The position numbers and the translations under genes were made by a program. This document shows, piece by piece, positions 15,692-27,373 of a stretch of 64,000 bases of DNA. The stretch is taken from assembly GCA_950106755.1 (NCBI GenBank), contig OX467084.1, forward strand, positions 29,577,213-29,641,212. Direction: 5' to 3'. The stretch's first letter is position 1. Every line of letters starts with the position of its first letter. Below the pieces are notes generated by a model. That model was given only the letters and a program-made list of their open reading frames with translations. It did not search any database and had not been told where the DNA came from. Source of the stretch: Climacium dendroides. Taxonomy: Eukaryota > Streptophyta > Bryopsida > Hypnales > Climaciaceae.

Positions 15692-16369
15692 TCAATGACA
15701 TGAGGCAACGATGGAGGTAGGCTCTAAGGAATGCCTTACCATATCTTGCGCCTGCATCAACTCGCGTACGCTGCTGACAACCGCCTCTCTGTAAGCGACT
15801 TCCCCCACCTCCTTCACAAACTCAAAGCCGTTCACCTTAACAAGTTTGCTGAGAGCATTCTTCCATCTGCCCACATCAATGCTCCCTCTCTTGTCAGATT
15901 TCGCCCACTCTTCCCACTGTCGGAACCACCGTTCTTGCCTTCCCTGATCCTTGCACTCTTCGCACGACAGCTTCAGAAACAGAGGAAGGATCTTCTGCCA
16001 GGGTGCAGCATCTCCCGCACGCACCAGTTGCTCCAGCTCCAGCATGGGCCACTTGGATCGAGAGAAATATTCGTCGGAGATCACCACCACCGCGACCTCG
16101 CATTCTCGCGCAGCCTTGAAAATTCGCTCCGCATATTCCTCCCCCTTGGGCAGTTGTCGATCGAAAAAGGGAGACAACTGCGCTTCCTTCAGGTCTTTGC
16201 ATAATTGTTCCACGAAATCTTTCTGAGCTCCACTATGGCTCAGAAAGATGTCGTGCTTTTTTCGTGGTCGTACAAATATCCATTCGGCATCGTCATCCGG
16301 CACTCGTTCCCTTCGGAGGGATGACATCTCACAAGCTTCGGCATCCGTGCACTCTGGAGTGGGTGCCAT
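15692..16369 (-). CDS. TIR-domain protein without NB-ARC or LRR, 225 residues
   Basis: Predicted TIR-only protein. Plant TIR domains are NAD-cleaving enzymes that signal in immunity and cell death. The domain spans about residues 38-180. It starts KKHDIFLSHSGAQKDFVEQL, continues FFDRQLPKGEEYAERI, and has SKWPMLELEQL, where Glu111 occupies the catalytic position of the usual SxWCLxEL motif. It ends with the RWKNALSKLVKVNGFEF helix. ATG 16369 is chosen because it is the first in-frame ATG. It directly follows TTGCAG, a good 3' splice site, so a leader intron (possible donor at 16589) is likely. Near the C-terminus a strong donor-like GTAAGG follows codon DM at 15740, so an additional 3' exon is possible. 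No P-loop sequence was found downstream on this strand. Confidence 0.85.
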   Translation of the reverse strand: MAPTPECTDAEACEMSSLRRERVPDDDAEWIFVRPRKKHDIFLSHSGAQKDFVEQLCKDLKEAQLSPFFDRQLPKGEEYAERIFKAARECEVAVVVISDEYFSRSKWPMLELEQLVRAGDAAPWQKILPLFLKLSCEECKDQGRQERWFRQWEEWAKSDKRGSIDVGRWKNALSKLVKVNGFEFVKEVGEVAYREAVVSSVRELMQAQDMVRHSLEPTSIVASCH

Positions 16370-16760
16370 CTGCAAGATAGATTAATTGCAACCACAATTT
16401 TTCATTAATTTTATTAGACGTTCTTCAATAGAATTATGCAAGTGACTTCATTTGGTTCTGCTTAACTAAGAACAACGAATTAGCTCTGCAACAATTGAAG
16501 CAAACCGACACAGGTCTAATGAGTTGGAATTGAAGCACGTACAAGATCGAAGACAAAACCAGCTGAGTAAGTGATGGGTAGAACTTAACCTACTTTCTTG
16601 TGATGTTGTGGTGGTATTGGAGCAGCTGCACAAGAGCTGCTGATTGAAAACTTCGGATTGAGGGACAGGTTCAATGATCGATTTTGTAGGAAAAGACTGA
16701 AAAGAGAGGCAGGGTGGAGCTTGTAACAAAACAGGCGTCCCTGCAAGCACTTGGAGCTGC
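16370..16760 (-). promoter_or_regulatory. leader and probable 5' UTR intron of the TIR gene
   Basis: Reading on the minus strand, AG-GTTAAGTT at 16590/16589 is a plausible donor and TTGCAG ending at 16370 a plausible acceptor, giving a leader intron of 220 bases. The upstream open frame does not join the TIR frame across this junction, so the first exon would be non-coding. This is inferred from splice motifs only. Confidence 0.35.
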
Positions 16761-18208
16761 TCAACTACACGAAGGGAAACTCTCTAACTCGAGCTGCTTT
16801 CTCGGAGGTCGTAGTATCACAGTTCTCCTGCTAAGTCCTACTGCACCACCCACATTCGTCTCTGCAGCACACTGTTACAGCAGAAGCGCATCAATTGGCG
16901 ATTGCCGGCAGCAACCGACGAGGTCGGCTGTGCCCAAGGCTTGTCTATCACAATACCACGTTACAACTTGACCTGTTATTTGTGGAACAAATGAACCTAT
17001 GAAGACTACAGTACTTTGTTCATCAAATGCATTTATGTAAATAAATACGATATGTGATTTGCTTATTATTATGTTCGGTATCAAAGGAAGGGTACTGGAT
17101 CATCACTTTGCAGACAACTTGTCTATACGTAAGTTGGTGGTGGCACTGCCCCTCTGCACCGGACTACCAATCTACCATCAGTTAACAAAGCCTTTGATTG
17201 CGGGGGCATTGACCTACAGTCCCAAGCCCTTTTTTCATCAAATTCCACTTGAAACTGCTATTTCAATTGCAAAGTGCAAAAAAATTTAGAAATTGTTTTT
17301 TCCATGTATCTAACCATAAGATCTTGCACTAGCCTAGCATAAGAATGTGTGGACGACGAAATTGCAATCTCTTTAACTACTCCAATCTCTTTAACACTCA
17401 TTGCAATCTCTTTAACACTCATTGGAGGTCAAACTATTGTGCAAGACCTTTGCTTTCCACACAAAATTCCAAGAATGAACATTTGCAATTTTGTTTTACA
17501 TGGAAAGATTCTCTGTCCTCCATCGGACAATGAACGTCTGCTGCTGCGTCATTGCAGGGATAAGATGGTAAGGTAGGGCACAGATTGTACGACGGGTCCA
17601 GTGAACTTTGAAGTGGTACAACTTTTGCTTATAAAATTCAACCTGAGTTTAGTCACGCTCTGGGTAGTCAATATATCGGATCTCCTTCGAACACAATCGT
17701 GGCTGGAAGTGCAATTTTGGCTCGGAAATAGCACATTGTGTCGTTTTAGCTTGGTCGCCCCACTCGCCCCCACTCACCCCACCTCGCCCCACCTAAGCAC
17801 CATTTTGGAGGTGATCTTTCTGCAAGTGTGCTTTAGAACTAACTTGCTGTAGGCCTGAATTGACTTCCTCCCTGCAATTGAGAGACCTACTGACAAGCAT
17901 TCTGGAGCCTAGGCACATGAAGAAACTAGGAAGTACACATAATTAGAATTACCGTATTCCAGTTATTGCTTTCCCCATCAATTATTGCTTTCCGCATCAT
18001 TCTGCAGAAAACTTCACTGTCGTGTACAGTACCCGGCAACTCTCAATCGTCCACACTATTCTGCCATTCCAAAGAAAATTGCAAATTCCAAATTACCATT
18101 TTTCGTCTTGCACAATTGACATTTAATTCCTACACAACTCCAATCATGCATACCAATTTTAAATTTAAAAAAAATAATAATAATAATAATTTTTGGTGAA
18201 TTGTTTCA
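16761..18208. other. mixed intergenic region upstream of the TIR gene
   Basis: No gene was recognised. It holds a short tandem array at 17363-17424 (three units of about 21 bases sharing CAATCTCTTTAACACTCA), a C-rich tract at 17758-17790 (CGCCCC/CACCCC units) and an (AAT)n microsatellite at 18173-18190. Around 17250-17340 lies a decayed copy of the phrase AAGATCTTGCACTAG...GTGTGGA, which recurs at 41625 and 52080. Confidence 0.5.
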
Positions 18209-19110
18209 TTAACCCCTAAAGGACCAAACAGTGTTTTTTTGGCAACATAGTGATTTTGGGCAGCTCATTACAAATGGAATTTTCATTTTTTTTCACTGAA
18301 ATTTTCACACAACATGTGTCCGAGGAGTAACTCTAAGGCCCAACAATTTTCATAACTACATGGTTAAAAAGTTATTGTATGATATGTAGTTTTCTTTGTT
18401 CTGCGAGCAGTTCGGGCAACAAATTTTTTTTTTGTAAATCACTTTTTTTTAAAATAAAAATTTGAAATTGATTTTTTAGATTTATTTATACGTGGATATC
18501 TTTGAATCATTCCATTTTGATTAATGAGATGAAAGTTATGAGGAGTTTTAGTTGTGGGTAGTTTGAAGGTGGTTATGAAATCTCTACTCTAAAATAAACT
18601 TTGAAGTCCATTATTTAACTCAATTTTCAATATTTTGGAAGAAAATAAAATAATTGGGTGTAGATTGTTTATTAAAACATTACAACCATTGGGATTGGCA
18701 TTTTTTCAATTTCATAAATAAATTGTTAACAATTTTGTATTTTGAATCATTTTCTACTTCTTTCTACTTTCTATTTTTTTCCTATATGTCATACAATTCC
18801 AAATGATTTGCAAATTTTCAAGCATGTAGCCACCTTGCCTTGAAGAACAAATCCAAAGAGCAACCACCATTTTGGACATTTTTTCATACAAATTAATGTG
18901 ATCTTGTGAAGTGTAGCTGGCCAGTTTTTGCACGGACTAAAAAAGGATTTTTGTCACTTCAAATGCTAACATCTTACAATTTACATAGTGAAAATTTCTG
19001 AAAATTTTTCCACACTTTTTCAAACTAGATCACTATAAGATCCTATGGTTAGATATGTCAAAAAATGTTTTAGGTACAGGACGAAATTGCATACCTTACC
19101 AATATTCAAA
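18209..19110. mobile_element. decayed TTAA-ended repeat
   Basis: The left end TTAACCCCTAAAGGACC is a consensus-like terminus of the TTAA-bounded set. The right half (AAGATCCTATGGTTAGATAT and the following bases near 19035-19100) matches the right halves of other copies such as 51278-52206, but the terminal GGGGTTAA is lost. Non-coding. Confidence 0.45.
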
Positions 19111-19202
19111 TCCAGAATAAATGTTTAGCCTTGAAACAATGGCCAGGGAGACCTCATCCTCTTTGCCATTGCGTATTTTCTTACCCTAGGAAACTTATTG
19201 TG

Positions 19203-19612
19203 TAAGGTAGGAGGCTCGAAATATGAACGGACATTAAGAATTGCCCACATAGGTGGTTGTGAATGGATATGAAGTGGTTCTTAAATGGACCTTTGTAGTC
19301 CTTGAATGAATGGAAAGAATAAAGCATTGTTCATAACAAGAGCCAATCATACTCTTTTACCATTTATCTTCAGAAGTTGCAAGTGAATAGTTCATGGAAG
19401 CCCTAGGGACATAAATACGGACCTATACCACATCTTGTTTGAAAATTCATAACTAATTCAAAAATGATCCAAAAAATATGAAACAACTTGGGTTAGATGC
19501 CAATCCATTTTTCCTTTCAAGGAAAATTTGTCGAAAAATATTTTGAGAAGTTTCACCTGCCCAAAATTCAGTTTCAGTCCTTAGATGCTCGGGTTATGGA
19601 CTGACTACCTTA
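19203..19612. mobile_element. AGGTA-ended element, type 2, 410 bp
   Basis: Left TA-AGGTAGGAGGCTC; right GACTACCT-TA. It shares the interior phrase AAAAAATATGAAAC followed by ACTTGGGTTAGATGCC with copies at 47054-47349 and 52575-53307. Non-coding. Confidence 0.6.
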
Positions 19613-19800
19613 GCATGGGTGATCCAATTCGAAACTTCAGAATTCATATTTGGAATCAAGGATTGATTCCAAATATTAGTCTACTCAAAGATTGATGATA
19701 CAAAATACCAAATAAATCAACACAACATATATAGTGACAAACTTTTACATATCTCCCCAGAGGGAGCAATGCATGATTAAGGTTGGCATTTCACAACATA

Positions 19801-20242
19801 CCCATGACGACGGAGGTCATCATCCAAGAAGATGTGGCATTTGTGTTGCAGAACCTCGTGTTCAAATGGATTTCAAAAAAAATACCCTAGGAATGATGTT
19901 GTATTTAATATAAACCAAACCAATAAATTGTATCGTTTTTGACGTGGAGGCATGTCCGAAAACATAACATACAAGTTGCAAAACTTCAAAATAGTTAGGA
20001 TTCACGGAAAAATTAATTTTAAGAGAACCCTATTGCTTCCCCACACTTTTTCAATTGAAATGGGTTTCAAAAAAAATAACGGACTTCATGCATGTGACAT
20101 GACATCAAGTTCAACAACATGACCCAAAGTTCAATGAATTGACAAAGAATTTTCCAACGGTGTTGGCAGAGAATGGGTGTTTGTTGTAGCTGCAGCGGAT
20201 CATAGGATGTTACTCAGAGTTGTTGCACACGCATTTGGGGAA
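19801..20242 (+). pseudogene. decayed partial copy of the mitochondrial OSCP gene
   Basis: 20129-20242 aligns without gaps to the OSCP gene around 30558-30671. Both contain AGCTGCAGCGGATCA, and most differences are C-to-T or G-to-A in the copy. One of these turns CAG into a TAG stop. A further stretch from about 19801 to 19885 matches the preceding part of OSCP more weakly (GCAGAACCTCGTGTTC against GCAGAACCCGGTGTTC). The two parts are separated by about 190 bp bounded by two copies of AAATGGRTTTCAAAAAAAAT, an insertion or duplication. There is no start codon and the frame is broken. Confidence 0.8.
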
Positions 20243-20308
20243 CACTAAGTTATTGACTACTACTAAAATCATAAGTCCCTTTGTAATATCACAAATGCTA
20301 CCATTAAT

Positions 20309-21045
20309 ACTAGGGGCTCGTGCTTGCTATGCTACGCATTCATTGTATCACATATTAGTAAAATTTTGATATATTTGAATAAAATGCATGATAATGATTT
20401 CAATAAGTTTTTAAAATAATTATTTTAATTATCCTATAAAAATATTTCCAATCATGCATACATAGAAATCATATTTTCACACAATGTAATATTATTGAAA
20501 TAGAGTAGCAGTTCATAATCACCTCTACAATATCACTTTTTACAAAGGGTGATATTATAGGAATAATATAGTCGTTGCAATTGAGGTGATATTAAAGAGG
20601 ATCAATATGATGATATTATAAAGGTAGCAATTCCATTGCTTTTCTTGGCTTTACCAAATGATTTGAGAGATATATTAGATTGAACTGATTTTGGATTTCA
20701 CAACAATTAAGTTGTTCATAAAGCTTTTGAGATTTAACAAGTTTTTCCTTTAAATTCTTCTATTTGGGTTGTCATTTTTTGTAACAATTGAGTCAAATTT
20801 CTAATGCATTCTCAGGTATGTGTATCTTTTACTGTTCATCATTGCATGTATTTCATTCATCATTCATTAAATTTCTATTGTTTATTTCAATATATGCTTA
20901 TTTATAAAAAAAATTATATGAAGATTTTAGTAATTTTTATCTGAAGATTTATTGAAATTCTTACTTTGCATTCTATCTAATACATAAAAATTCTAATGAA
21001 ATTCTAATGGTGAAATGCATAGCATAGCAAGCACCAACCACTAGT
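20309..21045. mobile_element. ACTAG-ended MITE, full length, 737 bp
   Basis: Left end ACTAGGGGCTCGTGCTTGCT; right end reads GCAAGCACCAACCACTAGT, its inverted counterpart, with TATGCTACGCATTCA and its complement just inside. The interior carries, in reverse orientation, the same CCAAATGATTTGA...TTTTGGATTTC block as the copies at 5097 and 31886. No coding capacity. Confidence 0.75.
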
Positions 21046-22467
21046 TTGTCAATAAAATGAAAATAAGAGTGGCCATGTAATAGGGTAAATAACACTAAAT
21101 ATCATTATTAGTGTCATAAGGTATGAATATCCATAATTGTTATATCTAAGGTATTAGCACCTAATATTGCTTGAAATCAATAAGGTTTTTAGTTTGTTTC
21201 CCATTAGTGTACTGAAAAAAATTGTTGAATCTTATTGGTAGTCAATAGGAGATTTTAGATTTTCTTAAAGTGTAATTTTTGAATCATGTATGAATAAACT
21301 ATGAATTTTCACAAGTGCTAGAAATAGATGTACCTCGAATTGACCCTTACTAGGTTTTCATGTATAGATGCTATACATTTTAAACAATAACTTAGATGGA
21401 GCATGACGGTTTTGTAATCCACACAGTGGAAATTTTTGAAATTTTTATTACATGTTCTCAAGTCAGTATACTACAAGATCCTACAATTACATGTGTTAAA
21501 AAAAGTTTCTTTTCAAAAATTTGGTACTTGTACGAGAAATGGCAATTTTGGAGTGTTTTTGGTGAAAACATACTGAAGGAACTTTAGAGGTTAAATCTGA
21601 AATTGATGAACATAGCATTCATTGGCTCAATGAGGCAATTCTTTTGGCTTGACAATTAATGCCCAAAATGTTTTGAAATACAAAGCACTAAAATTAATTT
21701 CAGCAAGAGTACCCAATATCTAATTTGTTGCACTTACAATATTTCTTTGCGAGATTGTAGGATTGTAGGTTTACTTTAAATTTTAAATCTTGAATTCTTA
21801 ATAAAATTTCATCTCACATGTTGATTCATTCTCATACTATAACCAATCTATTAATTAATTGCCCCAATTATTGACATCACCAATTATATATTATATTTTA
21901 AAATTATGCATAAGATGCAAAAATATTATGGTAAACAATTGACCTCCAAGTTGGAAAGAACGTAGAAGGGCTTACAGCCAAACACTCAAGGTATTTAGAG
22001 CGGTTTCCATTACTAAATTGTATAAACACTTTTGGATCTGATTGGCAATTTAGAAACTCTTTCAAATCATTTTCTTGTACACTTTTTGGATATCGTTATG
22101 AACTAATTAGGAATTTTCAAATCTAACTCACTAGACTCTGAAACAATGGCCTAATTTGATGTTCAAGGCTTGTACCTCTCAACTGGATTACATACTTATT
22201 TTCGAAGTTTTTTAGGGCTCACATTTGGGTGGGCACTTGGATATGGGTATGTCTACCTTACACTGGAATCACCATGCATGGTTGGGGGAGCATCAATGCA
22301 GATGGTGAACTCATCCATTTGCAGCACAATTTTTTCAAAAATAACTATTAGTGTGGACTCAAGAATACAGTAGCTCACGGTCTGTGGTGATATCAGTGTA
22401 ATATATCTCCTGCAGGTGATCTTTATCAATGGCTTGAGCAAGAACATTCTCTGCGAGATCTTGTCAG
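21046..22467. other. AT-rich intergenic region with repeat debris
   Basis: A lone CACTAAATATCATTATTAGT end of the 13922-type MITE is at 21091-21116. A decayed right half of a TTAA-bounded element ends GGAACTTTAGAGGTTAA at about 21595. Nothing coding was recognised. Confidence 0.5.
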
Positions 22468-23120
22468 TTGATGTGTATCAAGTGTAATTACAATGCCTTC
22501 ATATTTCACCAACTAGAGATGGTCAGCACCATGGTTCAGGGTTTAGGGCTGACAATGGTAGGCAAAAATGCTTCGAGACAGATCGAACTTAGCTTGTCCA
22601 CCAAAATTCCAATTGCCGCCAAGATCATTGCTCTTCGCAAATTCTTGATACTGTATTCTAAACCATGACATCCCATTGAAAAGGACTATTGGCACTACCA
22701 TAACCAACTGTTGCTATACAAATACCTCTAAGCGTCCCAAGATGTGTTGAACTCGGCGAACAGATTTCGATGAAAATAGAGGCTTTCCAATCACATAACC
22801 TGAATTTTGGCAGCTGTAGGCACGATCCACGAAACTTTCTTGAAGGAGCTGAATGAGATCTATCAACGTCATCCTCGAGGTACTTCACGATACCAATGTC
22901 CAACAGAATCAAAAGGGAATGACAAAACGGCACGTGCACGATCTGTGGGCAAAGCCACTGAGGACAAAATCTTCACCCTGAGCACGGATGTTCATTTCCC
23001 CCATTGTCCGGAAATTGTTCTTGTGTGGCCTTGCAAGGACATTTCACCATATGCAGTGTGTGAATCTGTAAATAGAATTGAACACATACAACGAAGTCGA
23101 AAAAGCTTACAAAGAAGCCG
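22468..23120. other. GC-richer segment, possibly decayed coding sequence
   Basis: Short open frames with coding-like composition occur on both strands: plus 22468-22668, with GLGLTMVGKNASRQIELSLS, and minus 22658-22939. None has a recognisable domain or continues across plausible splice sites. The right part is the 3' flank of the minus-strand gene at 23121-24062. Confidence 0.3.
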
Positions 23121-24062
23121 CTAGCTTTTCGGAGGTGCAACCCTTGTTTCCACAACGGTGGTTCTGCTTTTGGAGACCACCAAAGGCTCCTGCGAGGTCT
23201 CCTGTGGCAAGGAAGCTGAAGGCAGATCAGTATAGTTGGCCGTTGGTTCTCCTGCTGCAGTCATTTCTGCCATCAATGTTCCTGCTTTCTTCTCCCACTC
23301 ATCCTCTAGTTGCGCTTGAGCTTGATCACCTATCTGGTTTACAAAATCAACAGCAGCTTCCTCCTACAACATCGCAAACCAGAGCACTTGATGGCCGGTA
23401 ATAGATTGAAAGACTCCGTTCCCTAAAGTTGAAGCTACTCCTTCATCTAGTTAGACGGGGCACTCTGAGAATAACTGATGTTAGGTGCAGCATTGGGCCA
23501 CAACATACAAGTGTGAAATAGCAGGCTAGGACATGAACAAAAACTTTCGTGCTTAGTAGGAGTCTTCAGAAACACAGAACATGAAGAAGTGCAGATACCG
23601 CTGCACTCAAGCTCTCCTTCAGCCGTTCCATCTCTTCAACCGCAACCTGAACCTTCCTCAGAGCCACTTCCTCACGCTGTATCTCCCGCGCTCTCCTGGC
23701 CGCTCGAAGCTGCATGTCAGCGTCAATTCCAAAACATGTCAGCGCCAAGTCCAAAAAAACAATGAGCAAGCACAAATGCTCATTTCATTTACATTTTGAT
23801 ACCCTTATTGCATGAAAGCGTCCGTGACACATATTTCGTGAATATTGTAACATCAAAAGCTGGAAAATCTACAGAGGACAGGCATATCCATTTTCGCAAG
23901 AGCACGGTACGGCATTCCTATGAATGTAGGGACGGATCATACTCGGGCAAGTTGCTCATTGATTGCAAGAGTGCGCTCACGCACAGCGTCGTCAGGCGGA
24001 AGGCCTCGCAACACCCGAACGATTTCTCTCACCCGGGTCGCGAAAGCAAATTTGAAGATCAT
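23121..24062 (-). CDS. unrecognised 157-residue charged coiled-coil protein, 3 exons
   Basis: Exons on the minus strand are 24062-23943, 23709-23599 and 23363-23121. All are multiples of three with GT-AG junctions (CGA-GTATGA, CATGCAG-CTT, GCG-GTATCT, TTGTAG-GAG). The first part reads MIFKFAFATRVREIVRVLRG and then LPPDDAVRERTLAINEQLAR. Exon 2 is an almost pure charged helix (LRAARRAREIQREEVALRKV, then VEEMERLKESLSAA), and the helix continues into exon 3 (AQAQLEDEWEKKAGTLMAEM). The C-terminal 40 residues are Ser/Thr/Pro-rich. An in-frame TAG seven codons upstream supports this ATG. The amphipathic Arg-rich N-terminus could be a mitochondrial or plastid targeting sequence, but that is inference. 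I do not recognise the family. Confidence 0.65.
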
Positions 24063-24660
24063 GTTTGAGTTTGGTCGCGGCTATCATTCAGCTGAAGCAA
24101 AGTCTACTAGTGTTTCAATCTCTCCATCGCTAACATCCAATGACCGGCAGAGGAGGAAGCGTTGCCGGTGTATTCCTTAAAACCCTAAACAAAAAAATCA
24201 ACTGATTAGGTTGGCAAGTAAGCAACAAGTAACCAGGTCTCGCAATGAGGAGAGGTGACGTACCACTTCATAAATTGAAGGAAAATTCAAAATGCTGCAA
24301 TAGACACAGGTAGCGCATCATCAAATCGCTTCTAGACACCAGAATCTAGTCTAAAAAAATACACAACATTCCCTCCACCGGGAAACCCTTACATACGTAA
24401 AAATCAGAGCACTGCTAATTCGAATTCACGAGGAGACTCCGTGCCAAGAGAGCATCGGAATCCACGGTGCTGTTGCGAAACCCTAGGTACAAGCCAATGT
24501 AGACTGGAGCCATGATTTGACAAGAGCTCTTAAGGATGCACACCCTTCAAAACCCGCTCAGTTACTCTTGCAAATTTAATGAGGACTTCTCTGCTTCGAA
24601 AACTCGCACAATCTCTCGATAGAACTCCGAACCCATCAAACCCTAATCTAAATTGAAAAA
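24063..24660 (-). promoter_or_regulatory. upstream region of the coiled-coil gene, with a possible decayed exon-1 copy
   Basis: GC-richer flank containing AAACCCTA-type motifs near 24180, 24478 and 24640. At 24536-24593 the minus strand reads KFARVTERVLKGVHP and then a stop. This resembles the KFAFATRVREIVRVLRG start of the neighbouring gene, and an overlapping frame just before it reads YREIVRVF. It could be a degenerate duplicate of exon 1. Confidence 0.3.
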
Positions 24661-27245
24661 TACGATTCAGCATCAGTCTTCACATCTACTTACAAATCAT
24701 CCGACCTTGACCCTGAGAGGACAAACCAGTGATGTCTAAAATGCGATAGGAGGGTGACCATAATTGAAACATCCTAACTCAATCCTCCGTGTAGCATTGA
24801 GCTTAATGCTACACTCTGATAAGGGCTAACTCAGTCTTCCGTGCTACACAAATGATCTTCCGGTTGTCCAAAATGTTTGGGGTCTTCGGCTGAAAACAAC
24901 AAAATGTGCCTATCGTACTAAAATTTTGAATTTTGGAGCCCTTTCCAAAGTGCAGCATTAAGCTTATGTTGCAATAAAATTAAGGGGAACCAATGATCAT
25001 TTCGAGGTAGGGGGAGTAAAATTTTCTTGAAAGACGAGTTGTAGCCCCATTCACTTGCTTGAATAGTATGAGAATGTGCACCAAAAAATTTAAAATCTTT
25101 GACCAAGTAGAATATAAGATACCAATATTAATATGTAAAGTGAAAAGAAATATTTTGTTCTAACTTTCTTCATTAGGTCATTGGACTTTGAATCTTCTTA
25201 CTCAAAAAAAATTTGTACCATGGATTTTGAATTAAAAAATATATATTCAAAAACTAAGTAGAGAGTCTAAGATAAATTCCAAAAAAATAACCAAAAACAA
25301 TCATTCATTATTTCAATCCACAAACTACAATTATGTACCACATTTACAATACGTAGAATAGTACAACTCTGTAGTATCTTTTCAATTTCTACAAAGCCAA
25401 TGTCATACACACATAATGTGATGAACCGTCAAAATGTTCCTAATGCCAACATCAATGAACATGCAATGGACACATCATGTAGTAACCGTCACATGGCTAC
25501 AGATAATATAATTCTATGAAAAAGTAGGCCATGTAGAGATGGCCGCCTTCACTCTTCACATTCCTAGCAAGTCCTTCTTCCTTTTCTGAACCCTACAACA
25601 CATCTTGTACCAACAAGGGACATTGAACTCTATATAAAAGAGAGAACAAACAATTGCAAACATGGAAGTTCTGTCAATTATTGATTTAGGAGTTCAAGTG
25701 AGTATGAGCGTGCAAGCAGCCACTTTGACAATCAACCCCATTCCAATACAACAGACAGGAACAACTACATAGAGAGATGAGATGGACAAACAAGTTCAAG
25801 CAATGTAGCAAATGTAAGTACTGAGTTTACAATTGAGGGTACTAATGTTGTACCTATATCTTATGAGGATAGATTGTGCCTTCTTGTAGAAAAACATGGT
25901 GCTAGCGAGCAATAAGTCTCCAAAATTATTGCCCTCTTGCAAATTAGTCACTTACAACACTACCAATTAGAAGGAGAATGAAGAAGTGGCTATGGGATTT
26001 AGAAGTCACTACATTTCACTACCATTTTTATCACCAAGCAACACATATTCTTGACTGGTGTTATACGCTACAATTTCATTTTGACATTCACAAGTTGATT
26101 AAGAAAGACATCTGGCCTAATTAGGCATTGGCATCAAGAAAAAGGTATGTTGAGATTTCCACACTTCTTGAAAGCAAAATATATGTAGTACCTTCCTCTC
26201 TTGTTAGTTCACTTCTAATGCACTCATGAATTGACAAACTGAAACCAAAGAGATTTGTATGAACACTTACCTTCCGTGTTTAAATTGCCTATCAAGTCGC
26301 TAGTAATGATATCCCACCTTGTAGAAGTGCACGCCTCCTAGCTCGTCCGACGCCTGTCCTTATAGCTCCTAAGGTGGTCCACAATGCTTAAGAAAGTAAC
26401 AACAACACAGAGTCAAACGAGTAGTCCCAATAGAGTGGCCATACTATTGATGAACATTATAGCCCAAAGTTCACAAATGTCACTAGAAGAAAAAACGAGT
26501 CTGGCAAAACCAACTACTCCGTACTATGCAACTAGTGTCCTATACAACTATCTTACAACTATAAGACCTCTCTATTAATACCAAATTTAAAGTAATTGTT
26601 TTATGTCATTGTTTTACTCCATTGATACATTATTTTAGTCGCAAAGTAGTCAGTCTATAGTTGCAAAAAACAATTGGGAAACAACTAGGAAAAGATTGCA
26701 ATTGTAAAATGACCATAGTTGTTTCTTAGTCGCTTTCTAGTCATATACTAGTAGTTCATAGTCATTTTGTACAGTACTAAAAAATTCAGTTTTTTTGTTA
26801 ATTTGGTTGTATAGCCTAGAAATGATTTGATTCACTTTTCTATTAATTTGAAGAGTAATTTATTGATTTAAATAGAAATTAATAAAAAAATAAATCAAAT
26901 GAATATGACCAAATCAATAAAAAAAACTAAATTTTCTAATAGTAAAGCTAGTCATTTTCTAATCACTTTTAAGTCATACACTAGTTGTTTCTTAGTCATT
27001 TTCTAGTTTAGTTCATTCTCATTGTCTTATATCAATTGTCTCATATCAATTGTAAAGAGTAACATTAGGTTAGATTTCTATAGAGTATATATTTCTACAA
27101 TTTGTAGATTTGTACAATTGTAATCTATAGAAATAAAAAATAGTTAAAATCCAAAAAAATTTAAAATTTATAAAATTGTAAGGTTTCCTAAACCAATGAA
27201 ATTTATTAAATACCAATATTTGAATTTTTGAAATCTAGGAAGATG
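24661..27245. other. AT-rich intergenic region
   Basis: No gene was recognised. From 26630 to 27010, variants of the phrase TAGTCATTTTCTAGTCATA recur many times in a diverged, irregular array. The rest is simple AT-rich sequence. Confidence 0.5.
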
Positions 27246-27373
27246 GTAGATCTGAAATTTTAAAATCTAAAAAAGAATTAGATCTGAAATTTTAAAATCT
27301 AAAAGAAAGTTAAATCTAAAATCCAAAAATCTAGAAAAAGGTAGATCTGAAATTCTAAAATCTAAAAAAAGGT
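27246..27373. repeat. tandem repeat of a 32-bp unit, about four copies
   Basis: Units starting at 27249, 27281, about 27312 and 27344 share GATCTGAAATTTTAAAATCT followed by an A-rich tail. The third unit is diverged. It lies in an A/T-rich region with no gene. Confidence 0.85.

Noticed and set aside
15731..16226. Plus-strand open frames of 90-157 codons across the TIR gene
   Set aside because: They are shadows of the minus-strand TIR frame, which carries the recognisable domain.
26630..27010. Mobile element with inverted ends
   Set aside because: The repeated TAGTCATTT phrases are direct and irregular; no paired inverted termini were found.
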